6,510 nt of DNA from Longibacter sp051155795 (GTDB lineage Bacteria > Bacteroidota > Rhodothermia > Rhodothermales > Salinibacteraceae). The position numbers and the translations under genes were made by a program. The stretch covers positions 1 to 6,510 of the forward strand of contig NZ_DAXETW010000177.1 of the NCBI RefSeq assembly GCF_051155795.1, written 5' to 3'. Positions 1 through 6,228 of the stretch are shown piece by piece. The first letter of the stretch is position 1. Each line of letters opens with the position of its first letter. The notes beneath the pieces were generated by a model. The model ran no database searches. It was not told the DNA's origin and worked only from the letters and a program-made list of their open reading frames with translations.

Positions 1-823
1 CCCCCCGAACCTGTTCCGGCGCGGCGTACTGCGGCGTCATCAGGTACTCCCCCGTTCGCGTGACCGGGGCCGTCCACGCAGCGTCGTCCTCGTCCAGCAG
101 CTTCGCGATGCCGAAGTCCAGGAGCTTCACCACGGGGCCGTCCGCTGTTTCAGCGACGAGGATGTTGCCCGGCTTCAGGTCGCGATGCACCACCAGGCGC
201 CGGTGGGCGTGCTCCACGGCCCGGCAGACGTCCTCGAACATGGCCAGTCGCTCCTCGACCGAGCAGCTGTTGGTCTCGCAGTATTCGGTAATCGGCACGC
301 CCTCCACCAGCTCCATCGCGAGAAAGGGTCGGCCCGACTCCGTCACCCCGCCGTCCAGCATCGACGCGATGGAGCGGTGCTTGAGCTGCGCCAGGATCTG
401 CCGCTCGGCCCGGAAGCGGGCAATGCGCCGCTCCGATGAAAACGCCCGGGGCAGCAGCTTGATAGCAACCTCCCGGTCGAACTGCCCGTCCACGCGACGC
501 CCGCGGTACACGACGCTCATTCCGCCCCGGCCGATCTCCTCTTCCAGCTCGTAGGGCCCGATGCGAGCGCCGGCCGCGTCCTCGTCCGGAAACTCCTCGG
601 CGACGATCTCTTCCGCGATGGGCGCCGCGAGGGACGCTGCGTCTCGCTCGAGCACCGCGTCGACGTCGGCCTCCGCGTCCAGTAGCGCCGAGACCTCATC
701 GCGCAACGCCGCATCGCCATCACACAGGTCGAGCAGAAGCTGCGCACGATCGCTTACCTCATCCTCCTGGTCGAAATACGCATCCAGGATCCGTTCGATC
801 TGCGTCCAGCGGTCGGCGTTCAT
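1..823 (-). CDS. Hanks-type Ser/Thr protein kinase, N-terminal part (cut by window edge)
   Basis: This is a cytoplasmic signalling kinase expected to phosphorylate Ser/Thr on partner proteins with ATP. The reading frame is open from the ATG at 823 to the left edge, giving 274 residues; the C-terminus is outside the window. Residues 1-89 form an acidic, probably helical leader (begins MNADRWTQIERILDAYF) of the kind seen on bacterial kinases often encoded beside ECF sigma factors; no such neighbour is visible here. The catalytic domain starts near residue 90. The Gly-rich loop IGRGGMSVVY is at 97-106, the VAIK lysine is K122, and the likely helix-C glutamate is E140. The catalytic loop HRDLKPGN is at 213-220 (D215, K217, N220), the DFG motif is at 236-238, and an activation loop with several Thr is followed by YAAPE at 266-270. 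All catalytic residues in view are present, so it looks active. Related proteins often carry a membrane segment or TPR/WD repeats after the kinase domain, which cannot be seen here. No clear Shine-Dalgarno precedes the ATG. The start was chosen because the leader matches this family and no earlier in-frame start is convincing. Confidence 0.93.
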   Translation of the reverse strand, partial: MNADRWTQIERILDAYFDQEDEVSDRAQLLLDLCDGDAALRDEVSALLDAEADVDAVLERDAASLAAPIAEEIVAEEFPDEDAAGARIGPYELEEEIGRGGMSVVYRGRRVDGQFDREVAIKLLPRAFSSERRIARFRAERQILAQLKHRSIASMLDGGVTESGRPFLAMELVEGVPITEYCETNSCSVEERLAMFEDVCRAVEHAHRRLVVHRDLKPGNILVAETADGPVVKLLDFGIAKLLDEDDAAWTAPVTRTGEYLMTPQYAAPEQVRG

Positions 824-899
824 GGCAGAACAAAAAGTTGGGGCAGGGGCTGCTCCATGGTATGACAGCGAGCCCAATCGATCCAGGGTGGGTTTTTCG

Positions 900-962
900 T
901 TCAGGGTTCTGGGTTTCGAGTTCCGAGTTCTGGGTTCTGAGTGCTGGGTTCGCGTCGGTGGG
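900..962. repeat. Degenerate heptamer tandem array (7-bp period)
   Basis: Reading from 900, the sequence breaks into consecutive 7-mers such as TTCAGGG, TTCTGGG, TTTCGAG, TTCCGAG, TTCTGGG, TTCTGAG and TGCTGGG, followed by two weaker units to 962. The approximate consensus is TTCTGGG/TTCCGAG. The last clear unit merges into GCTGGGTTCGC, and CTGGGTTCGC also occurs near the left end of all three composite repeats, so the array and the repeat may be related. The pattern resembles short tandemly repeated sequences of other bacteria. In translation it gives a low-complexity FRVLGSE-like peptide, which is not evidence of a gene. Confidence 0.8.
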
Positions 963-1131
963 AAAGGGGGAAGGGGGGGGGCGAGGTTTGGGGACTGGGT
1001 TCGCTGCTACACCTGTACGACTGTCCCTGCTCGAGATTCGGGCGATGGCGCTGCATACATGGATTTACATGCCGTACCCCCCGGCCTTGCGCGGTTCGTC
1101 GTCTTGAGCGCGGAGCCAGAGCCACGACGAG

Positions 1132-1178
1132 AACGAATCCTTGTTTGAGCGAGCTCCGCTCGCGAGTTTGGATTCGTT
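1132..1178 (+). other. Two-part hairpin in the middle of copy A
   Basis: The outer arms AACGAATCC (1132-1140) and GGATTCGTT (1170-1178) are perfectly complementary. Inside them, GCGAGC (1149-1154) and GCTCGC (1158-1163) form a second stem closed by TCC. Copy B has the same design with different but still complementary bases (2059-2131), which supports a maintained fold rather than chance. Copy C lacks this part. Confidence 0.7.
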
Positions 1179-1235
1179 TCGTGGCGAAAGGCGCAGCGCT
1201 AGACGAAGCGCGGTATGACGGGTGACTTTTTTTGC

Positions 1236-1269
1236 GGCTCGTTTTTTTGGTCGCTCAAAAAAATGAGCC
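1236..1269. other. Right-end tetraloop hairpin of copy A
   Basis: The left arm is 1236-1250, the loop TCGC is 1251-1254, and the right arm is 1255-1269. All 15 positions pair (13 Watson-Crick, two G-T wobbles), including seven consecutive T-A pairs in the centre. A T run lies before the hairpin (1227-1233), and no T run follows it on the plus strand. It is therefore not a standard intrinsic terminator in either direction. Confidence 0.8.
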
Positions 1270-1317
1270 ATCAAGGATCGAGCACGCCTCTCCCGCTGCC
1301 TGGTGCCTTTTTTTTTG

Positions 1318-1579
1318 CTTGACCCAAAAACCGGCGAGGCGAGCGAAGCGACTCATGAAATAAAAAGGTCAAGGCCTGCCGAAGATCGGCGAGGGAGTCG
1401 GTTCACTCCGCTGAAATTCTCCGAACTCGCCCCTTCAAAAGACCAACCTCACCTTGATGAAGCGAGCCGCTTCAGGGGCTCAAACACGGAGAATTTCCCC
1501 GCCGACGCGTGGCGCTAGTCTCCGGTAAAGGTAAAGGATAGGACGCTCCGCTCCCCGGCCCCTCTGAACGCCGATCTTC
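1318..1579. repeat. Intergenic element with nested inverted repeats
   Basis: Four perfect inverted pairs lie in this stretch. CTTGACC (1318-1324) pairs with GGTCAAG (1367-1373), next to T-rich and A-rich runs. GAAGATCGGCG (1381-1391) pairs with CGCCGATCTTC (1569-1579). Nested inside that pair, GAAATTCTCCG (1413-1423) pairs with CGGAGAATTTC (1487-1497), with imperfect complementarity continuing inward through CCCC/GGGG. At the centre, GAAGCG (1459-1464) and CGCTTC (1468-1473) form a small hairpin. The open frame at 1303-1518 translates to a peptide starting PFFLLDPKTGEAS and containing PLKFSELAP and RFRGSNTENFPA. I recall very similar spurious peptides from intergenic regions of other Bacteroidota, so this is probably a known but little-studied dispersed element rather than a protein gene. 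The outer boundaries are uncertain. Confidence 0.7.
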
Positions 1580-1673
1580 GCAAGGGCCAACGACTGTATC
1601 AAGGTCTGAATGCGGGAGGAGGCGCAAGCAAGGCGGGGCGACTCCCCGGTCTATCGATGCAAAGTCGTTCTCC

Positions 1674-1687
1674 CCCGGCCTTGCGCG
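1674..1687 (+). repeat. Isolated fourth copy of the 14-mer CCCGGCCTTGCGCG
   Basis: This 14-mer ends the left module in composite copies A (1080-1093), B (2008-2021) and C (6326-6339). Here it stands alone: the upstream 100 bases do not match the module and the downstream bases run into the octad array. It may be the remnant of a decayed copy or a short motif with its own role. Confidence 0.6.
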
Positions 1688-1698
1688 GCAGAAATGCT

Positions 1699-1794
1699 GT
1701 TTGAATGTGTGAATGGATGAAGGTCTGAAGGTATGGAGGTGCGCTGGGGGAAGCGACTGTAGGTTTGTATGTGTGTAGATTTGTATGTGTGTAA
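1699..1794. repeat. Degenerate octamer tandem array (8-bp period)
   Basis: From 1699 the sequence divides into twelve 8-mers, for example GTTTGAAT, GTGTGAAT, GTCTGAAG, GTATGGAG, GTTTGTAT and GTGTGTAG. The approximate consensus is GTNTGNAG or GTNTGNAT, with two or three central units degenerate. The last four units also form a near-perfect 16-bp direct repeat (1764-1779 and 1780-1795). The period differs from the 7-bp array at 900, so the two arrays are separate. Translated on the minus strand it yields low-complexity HTNLHTYKP-like peptides, which I do not regard as genes. Confidence 0.75.
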
Positions 1795-2058
1795 GTCTTC
1801 GTGGGGCGAGCATGTGGCCTTGTTCCAGGGCGACGCGGGCCCTCAGGAGCCGTTCTCCAGGCGTTGCGCATTCCGGCCGTGGAGAAAGGGCGATAGGGCG
1901 AAGGCGCGTGAGGTTTGGGGGCTGGGTTCGCAAGGACACCTGGTACGTCGGTCCGTGCTCCAGATTCTGGCCACGGCACCGTAATCATGGGTTCACGTGT
2001 CGTACCTCCCGGCCTTGCGCGATCCGGCGAATCAGGCGGTGAAGCGAAGGCGCGAAAA

Positions 2059-2131
2059 GAACGAATCGTTGTCTGAGCCCGCCCCGCGGGCGAGTCGCCA
2101 GGATGACCCTACGGGCCCTTTCGATTCGTTC
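2059..2131 (+). other. Two-part hairpin in the middle of copy B
   Basis: The outer arms GAACGAATCG (2059-2068) and CGATTCGTTC (2122-2131) are perfectly complementary over 10 bp. The inner stem GCCCGC (2077-2082) and GCGGGC (2086-2091) closes a CCC loop. Relative to copy A, three base pairs are changed on both sides so that pairing is kept. The 3' side of the loop region is about 24 bases longer than in A. Confidence 0.7.
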
Positions 2132-2139
2132 CGCGACGG

Positions 2140-2280
2140 GAGCGAAGCGAGCTAGTGCCGGTTTGGTGCGACGCGAGCAGAGCGAGCTAGTACCGGTTGG
2201 TGCGCCAAAGCGCAGCCGCCCGCCGGAGCGCGGACAGACGGGCGACCGACCTGAGCGGAGCGAAGTAGTACCTGTGGTGA
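2140..2280 (+). repeat. Three imperfect direct repeats inside copy B
   Basis: Units lie at 2140-2170, 2175-2204 and 2253-2280. The first two are nearly identical around GCGAGCTAGTNCCGG, and both end TTGGTGCG after a one-base length difference. The third keeps the pattern as GCGAAGTAGTACCTGTGGTG. Copy C has a single unit of the third type (about 6400-6426), so copy B looks expanded by local duplication. Confidence 0.65.
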
Positions 2281-2288
2281 TTTTTTGC

Positions 2289-2322
2289 GTCTCGTTTTTT
2301 TGGTCGCTCAAAAAAATGAGAC
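2289..2322. other. Right-end tetraloop hairpin of copy B
   Basis: The left arm 2289-2303 and right arm 2308-2322 pair over 15 positions around a TCGC loop (2304-2307). Compared with copy A, the second pair from the base is T-A instead of G-C, so both partners changed. Six T residues and GCG precede the stem, as in the other copies. Confidence 0.8.
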
Positions 2323-2406
2323 AGAGACCTGAGCACGCAACCCGAGGGACGGAGCGAGTGCGACCGCCCCCGGCGTGTCCGGTTGCGAGCCGACGCTACG
2401 CATGAA

Positions 2407-2432
2407 AAAATACAGAGACATTTATGTATTTT
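2407..2432. promoter_or_regulatory. AT-rich hairpin upstream of the secreted-protein gene
   Basis: AAAATACA (2407-2414) and TGTATTTT (2425-2432) are perfect inverted repeats with a 10-base loop, 38 bases before the chosen ATG at 2470. This is one of the few AT-rich spots near a gene start here. The string TATTTTCG (2427-2434) is one base off the Bacteroidota -7 consensus TAnnTTTG, but I see no matching -33 TTTG. It could be the promoter, an operator or part of the 5' untranslated leader. The role is inferred from position only. Confidence 0.3.
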
Positions 2433-2469
2433 CGCGCTCCGTCCGCTTCCGCCACCGCCCTTCTCCGCT

Positions 2470-5400
2470 ATGTCGTACGTCGTTCGGAGTACCCGACTGC
2501 TGTTGCTCGCCCTGTTCCTCCTTTCATGGGCCGCTCTTGCGGGGACGGCGCCTGCATCGGGGCAAACCGTGTTCACGGTCAACTCGTCGACGGATGCCAC
2601 GGAAACAGCCGGCTGCACGGCGGCGTCGGGCACCTGCTCGCTGCGCGGCGCGATCGAGGAAGCGAATGCGACCCCGAACGTCGATGCCTCGACGCCGGAC
2701 CGGATCGAATTCGACATTCCCGGCGCCGGCCCGCATGTGATTGAGGCAGGAACGCAGTCGTTCAACGACCCCCTCCCGACCATCACCGAATCCGTGGTCA
2801 TCGATGGAACCACGGAACCCGACTTCGACACCTCCACGGGCACCCCGAGCGTTGCAGTGGATGCCTCCGAGGCGTTCGGCGGCGCCTTCATCGTGTCCGG
2901 GCACTCCGCGTCCTCAATACGTGGCATCGCCATGTTCGACGCGGACGATACCCAGGATGACCTGCTTGTCCTGCGCGAGGGCACCAACCACACGATCGCG
3001 GAGAACTGGCTCGGCGTGCACCCAAACGGCACCGTTTCCGGCGGTAACAACGGCGTCGTGCTGGAAGACGTCAGCGGTGCACTGATCGAGCAGAACCGGA
3101 TCCAGGGAATGGGCGCCGTCGGCGTTCTCGTGCTGGAAGACGGTGGAACGGCGACGGGCAACCGCATCACGCAGAACGCTATTTTCGACAATGCCTTTGC
3201 AGCCATCGACCTTGGCGACGACGGCATCACGCCAAACGACGGCGCGTCAGACGGCGACACGGGACCCAACACGCTGCTGAATAAGCCCGTCCTTCGATCA
3301 ACCAGCTACGACGGGTCGACGCTCACAATCGACTACGAGGTCCCGGTGTCGACCATGGCCGCTCCGTACCCGCTGACGGTGGAGTTCTTCGCCGCGGATG
3401 CATCCGGTCAGCCGGAGACGTACCTGGGATCGGATTCTTACGACGGCGGGACCGAAACCACCAGCTTTTCCGTGTCGTCGCTTTCCCCCGGCGCTGAAAT
3501 TGTCGCGACGGCAACGGATGGGAATGGCAACACAAGCGAGGTGGGCATTCTGCTGCCGGCCGCGGCCTCCACGTACACGGTGACGTCGACGGGGAGCGTC
3601 GGACCGGGTACCCTCCGGCGAGCTATCCGCGCCGCCAACAACGACGGCGCAGCGAGCACGATCGCATTCGACATCTCCGGCGCGGCACCACACACCATCC
3701 AGCCGTCCACGCCGCTTCCGAAGCTCTACGGGCCGGTCGTCGTAGACGCGACCACCGAGCCAGACTATGCCGTCGGGACACCGGCCGTCGTCATCGACGG
3801 GGGCAATATCGACTTCCAGTACGGCTGGGGCCTGAAGATCGAAGCCGGCGGCACCTCGGCGGTGCGCGGACTGTCGATCGTAAACGTCAAGACCGGCGAC
3901 TTCTCCGGGGTCGGCCTCTTTCTCGTGGACACGGACTTTCGGCGCTTGTCATCCGATACGTTCGACATCACTAGCAACTTTCTCGGCGTCCTGCCCGATG
4001 GCACCACTGCCGCTCCCAACTGGAACGGGATGGTAATCGGCACCTGGAGCACCACCGTCGGCGGAGCGACTGCATCAGAGCGCAACGTCGTCAGCGGTAA
4101 CGAGAACCACGGGATCGACATCGGACCGGGCGTGGCCGGCGCCACGATTTCGGGCAATTACGTTGGCACGAGCGCCAGCGGGACGGAGGTTCTGGGGAAC
4201 GGGGACGACGGCGTCCATCTGTCCAACACGGGTGTGGCGTCCGCCGAACCGATCGTTATTGGCGGGAGCGCATCTGGCGAAGGTAACGTCATCGCAGCGA
4301 ACGGGGATGACGGGATTCACCTTCACGCCGACAACGTAAACGTATACGGAAACCGTATCGGCCTTGACGTCGACGACGACCCGATGGGAAATGCCGACGA
4401 GGGGATCAGCGCCTACTACGGCGCGAGCGACAACCGGATCGGCGGAATCGGATCTGGCGAAGCGAACACAATCGCACATAACGGAGCGAATGGGGTCTTC
4501 ATTCCTTACAACGGAAGCGCCTTCGCCTTCCGCACGGCCATTCGCGGGAACGCGATCTTTCAGAACGACGCCCTCGGTATTGCCCTCGGCGGGGAGGACG
4601 GGCTCGGGCAGGACGGCGATGGAATCAGCCGCAACGATGCCGTCCCCGAGGCCCTCTCCGGACTGTTCTCCTACGAAAGTGATGAGGACGAAGGCGCAAA
4701 CCAGCAGCAGAACACACCGGTCATCTCGAGTTCGTCGGTCGACCTGTCCGCGGGAACGCTGACCGTCACGTACTCCGTTCCGTCCGATCCGGCGCATTCG
4801 ACGTATCCGCTGGCCGTAGACTTCTACGAGGCCGTCTTCGATGTCGGCGGGGTCGTCCGGTCCAACCCGTTCGGGGCGAACGGTCAGGCATCGGCGCGCG
4901 ATGGCATGGGGAAGCGGTCGGGGCCTCCCGCGAAGGGAGATGCCCGCAAGTCCACCGGCTACGATGCGCCCGGTGAGATCGGCATTACGGAAAGCATCGT
5001 GATTCCCGTGAGCGAGGGCGCCCTGTATCTCGGCAGTGATACATACACCGAGTCGGACTACAGTGCCGGGGCGAAAACCGTCACCGTTCCGCTCGCTCAG
5101 ATGCCGGGGTCGTCCGACATCTCAGTGAACGGAACCGCGACCGACGCCGAGGGCAACACCAGCGAATTCAGCTTTCCGGTCTACCTGTATGAGTGGGCCG
5201 CGGGCGGATCCATTTCCGCATCGAAGAATGGCGGACCGCCGGCGTGGCGCTTCAGCACGTACGACCTCACCATCGACCCGTCTTACACCGAGCAGGCGTG
5301 GGAAGTCGGCGTCACTCGGACGCTGGCGCCGCCGTCTGGGACGCTCCCGAGCAATCGCGAGCTGGCAACCTACGGCTCCTGGACGGTCCGGACGGCAGAT

Positions 5401-6210
5401 CCCTCCGTGGACTTTGAGGTGGAAGCCTGCTTTCGCCTGGCCGCGCTGACGAACCCGGAGTCCGACATCGACTTCAGCCGCCTTGAGCTCTGGCGCCGCC
5501 CGGTTGCTGGAAGCAGCTGGTCCGACGTGTCGAACCGATCCGGCGTTACGGTTACCGTAACGAACGACTTCGGTGGACCCGAGGCCTGCGCGACGGGACT
5601 CAACGTGATGGGCGAGTTCATCGTCGCCGCGGATCCGTCCGCCCTGCCGGTCGAGCTTGCCGGCTTCTCTGCCATCCCGGAAGGCGACGATGTGCGACTC
5701 TCCTGGTCCACACTCAGCGAATCCGGCAACGACCGGTTCGTGATCGAGCGGCGCGTCGACGATGGCTCCTGGACGGATCAGGCAGCCGTCGTTGGTCAGG
5801 GCACCACGTCGTCTTCGACCGACTACACCTGGAACGACCGTAGCGTCCCGTTCGAGGCCAGCACGCTGACGTACCGGCTCCGGCAGGTCGACGTCGACGG
5901 CAGCACCAGCCGCTCGGCGCCGACGACCGTCCACCTGAATCGCTCCGCCGCGCTCACGCTCGAAGGTCCACGACCGAATCCCGCACGCGGCACCGTCTCC
6001 ATCCCGTTCGCCGTGCCCGAAGACGGCGCCACCCGGCTCGCCGTCTACGACGTGCTCGGTCGTGAAGTCGCCGTCCTCATCGACGGCTCCCGCGCCCCCG
6101 ACCGCTACGTCGAAACCTTCGACGCCTCCCCCCTGGCCAGCGGCGTCTACTTCCTCCGTCTCTCCACTGAGCAGGGCACTCGGACGGCCCGCTTCACCGT
6201 CGTGCGTTGA
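2470..6210 (+). CDS. T9SS-exported CSLREA/parallel beta-helix surface protein
   Basis: The gene encodes 1246 residues from the ATG at 2470. An in-frame TTG at 2383 would add 29 residues before the signal peptide and is unlikely. Residues 1-31 are a signal peptide (R6, R9, then LLLLALFLL; cleavage near 29-31; no lipobox Cys). Module 1: CSLRGAIEEAN at 56-66 opens a right-handed parallel beta-helix (34-270), then an Ig-like segment (271-365). Module 2: GTLRRAIRAANN at 380-391 opens a longer helix (369-747) with three coils of the type GG..SGE.N.I..NG near 530, 600 and 660, then a second Ig-like segment (748-908) carrying a 61-residue insertion (789-849). Residues about 909-1058 are unassigned. 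LPVEL at 1059 starts an FnIII-like domain. Residues 1164-1246 are a T9SS type A sorting domain (PNPARG, YDVLGREV, SGVYFLRL). It should cross the inner membrane by Sec and the outer membrane by T9SS. Such helices occur in polysaccharide lyases and adhesins, but I see no catalytic residues I can assign, so the substrate or ligand is unknown. It appears to be a single-gene unit. Confidence 0.9.
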   Translation: MSYVVRSTRLLLLALFLLSWAALAGTAPASGQTVFTVNSSTDATETAGCTAASGTCSLRGAIEEANATPNVDASTPDRIEFDIPGAGPHVIEAGTQSFNDPLPTITESVVIDGTTEPDFDTSTGTPSVAVDASEAFGGAFIVSGHSASSIRGIAMFDADDTQDDLLVLREGTNHTIAENWLGVHPNGTVSGGNNGVVLEDVSGALIEQNRIQGMGAVGVLVLEDGGTATGNRITQNAIFDNAFAAIDLGDDGITPNDGASDGDTGPNTLLNKPVLRSTSYDGSTLTIDYEVPVSTMAAPYPLTVEFFAADASGQPETYLGSDSYDGGTETTSFSVSSLSPGAEIVATATDGNGNTSEVGILLPAAASTYTVTSTGSVGPGTLRRAIRAANNDGAASTIAFDISGAAPHTIQPSTPLPKLYGPVVVDATTEPDYAVGTPAVVIDGGNIDFQYGWGLKIEAGGTSAVRGLSIVNVKTGDFSGVGLFLVDTDFRRLSSDTFDITSNFLGVLPDGTTAAPNWNGMVIGTWSTTVGGATASERNVVSGNENHGIDIGPGVAGATISGNYVGTSASGTEVLGNGDDGVHLSNTGVASAEPIVIGGSASGEGNVIAANGDDGIHLHADNVNVYGNRIGLDVDDDPMGNADEGISAYYGASDNRIGGIGSGEANTIAHNGANGVFIPYNGSAFAFRTAIRGNAIFQNDALGIALGGEDGLGQDGDGISRNDAVPEALSGLFSYESDEDEGANQQQNTPVISSSSVDLSAGTLTVTYSVPSDPAHSTYPLAVDFYEAVFDVGGVVRSNPFGANGQASARDGMGKRSGPPAKGDARKSTGYDAPGEIGITESIVIPVSEGALYLGSDTYTESDYSAGAKTVTVPLAQMPGSSDISVNGTATDAEGNTSEFSFPVYLYEWAAGGSISASKNGGPPAWRFSTYDLTIDPSYTEQAWEVGVTRTLAPPSGTLPSNRELATYGSWTVRTADPSVDFEVEACFRLAALTNPESDIDFSRLELWRRPVAGSSWSDVSNRSGVTVTVTNDFGGPEACATGLNVMGEFIVAADPSALPVELAGFSAIPEGDDVRLSWSTLSESGNDRFVIERRVDDGSWTDQAAVVGQGTTSSSTDYTWNDRSVPFEASTLTYRLRQVDVDGSTSRSAPTTVHLNRSAALTLEGPRPNPARGTVSIPFAVPEDGATRLAVYDVLGREVAVLIDGSRAPDRYVETFDASPLASGVYFLRLSTEQGTRTARFTVVR

Positions 6211-6228
6211 GGCCGGGGGCTGGGGTGT

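Larger units (their letters stand above)
983..1269 (+). repeat. Composite intergenic repeat, copy A
   Basis: This is the first of three co-oriented copies of a dispersed repeat. The left module (983-1093, 111 bp) matches that of copy C at about 100 of 111 positions by eye. It begins GAGGTTTGGGG, includes CTGGGTTCGC, and ends in the shared 14-mer CCCGGCCTTGCGCG. A middle part contains a two-stem hairpin (1132-1178). A stretch around GGCGCAGCGCTAGACGAAGC (1191-1210) is shared with copy C. The right end is a 7-T run, then GCG, then the A/T-rich tetraloop hairpin at 1236-1269. The copy lacks a segment found in B and C just before the T run. There is no transposase and I see no target-site duplication. 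It could be a non-autonomous mobile repeat, a structured RNA, or both. Confidence 0.85.
1910..2322 (+). repeat. Composite intergenic repeat, copy B (longest)
   Basis: The left module (1910-2021) is more diverged than in A and C but keeps GAGGTTTGGGG, CTGGGTTCGC and the terminal CCCGGCCTTGCGCG. The middle contains a two-stem hairpin (2059-2131) with the layout of copy A, followed by an expanded region of related 28-31 bp direct repeats (2140-2280). The segment GCGCGGACAGACGGG (2228-2242) is shared with copy C. The right end is TTTTTTGCG followed by the tetraloop hairpin at 2289-2322. The size difference from A and C comes mostly from the middle, so the copies look modular: fixed ends and a variable centre. 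Confidence 0.83.
824..2469. other. Repeat-filled divergent intergenic region
   Basis: About 1.65 kb separates the starts of the minus-strand kinase and the plus-strand secreted protein. I find no gene with a recognisable product in it. It holds at least five repeat features, listed separately: a heptad array, composite repeat copy A, an element with nested inverted repeats, an octad array and composite repeat copy B. The short open frames here either vary between repeat copies or are built from the low-complexity arrays. Promoters for both flanking genes must lie in or next to this region, but I cannot place them confidently. Confidence 0.8.

Noticed and set aside
60..554. Plus-strand open frame opposite the kinase
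   Set aside because: The minus strand has an intact set of kinase motifs over the same bases. The plus-strand peptide is a Ser/Arg-rich shadow.
1236..1269. Standard intrinsic terminator at the copy A hairpin
   Set aside because: The stem centre is A/T, no T run follows on either strand, and it lies between divergent genes; kept only as a structured repeat end.
1065..1274. Short minus-strand peptides containing HFFERPKKR in repeat copies A and B as possible small conserved genes
   Set aside because: The shared peptide is just the translation of the right-end hairpin. In copy C the same place reads HFLNDQK because one base is lost from each run, shifting the frame; conservation follows the fold, not the reading frame.
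1303..1518. Open frame of 71 codons starting PFFLLDPKTG
   Set aside because: It lies inside a nested inverted-repeat element, and complementary arms rather than codons account for its conserved strings. Similar annotated peptides in other genomes are probably spurious.
900..1800. CRISPR array
   Set aside because: The repeats are 7 or 8 bp with no spacers between them, and no cas genes are present.
2383..2469. Upstream TTG start that would lengthen the secreted protein by 29 residues
   Set aside because: The extension would put a charged, Pro-rich stretch ahead of a textbook signal peptide. The ATG at 2470 places the basic residues and hydrophobic core correctly.
2187..3272. Minus-strand open frame (361 codons) across the start of the secreted-protein gene
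   Set aside because: It overlaps the signal peptide and first helix of the real gene and part of repeat copy B, and its Ser/Pro/Arg-rich translation has no domain signature.
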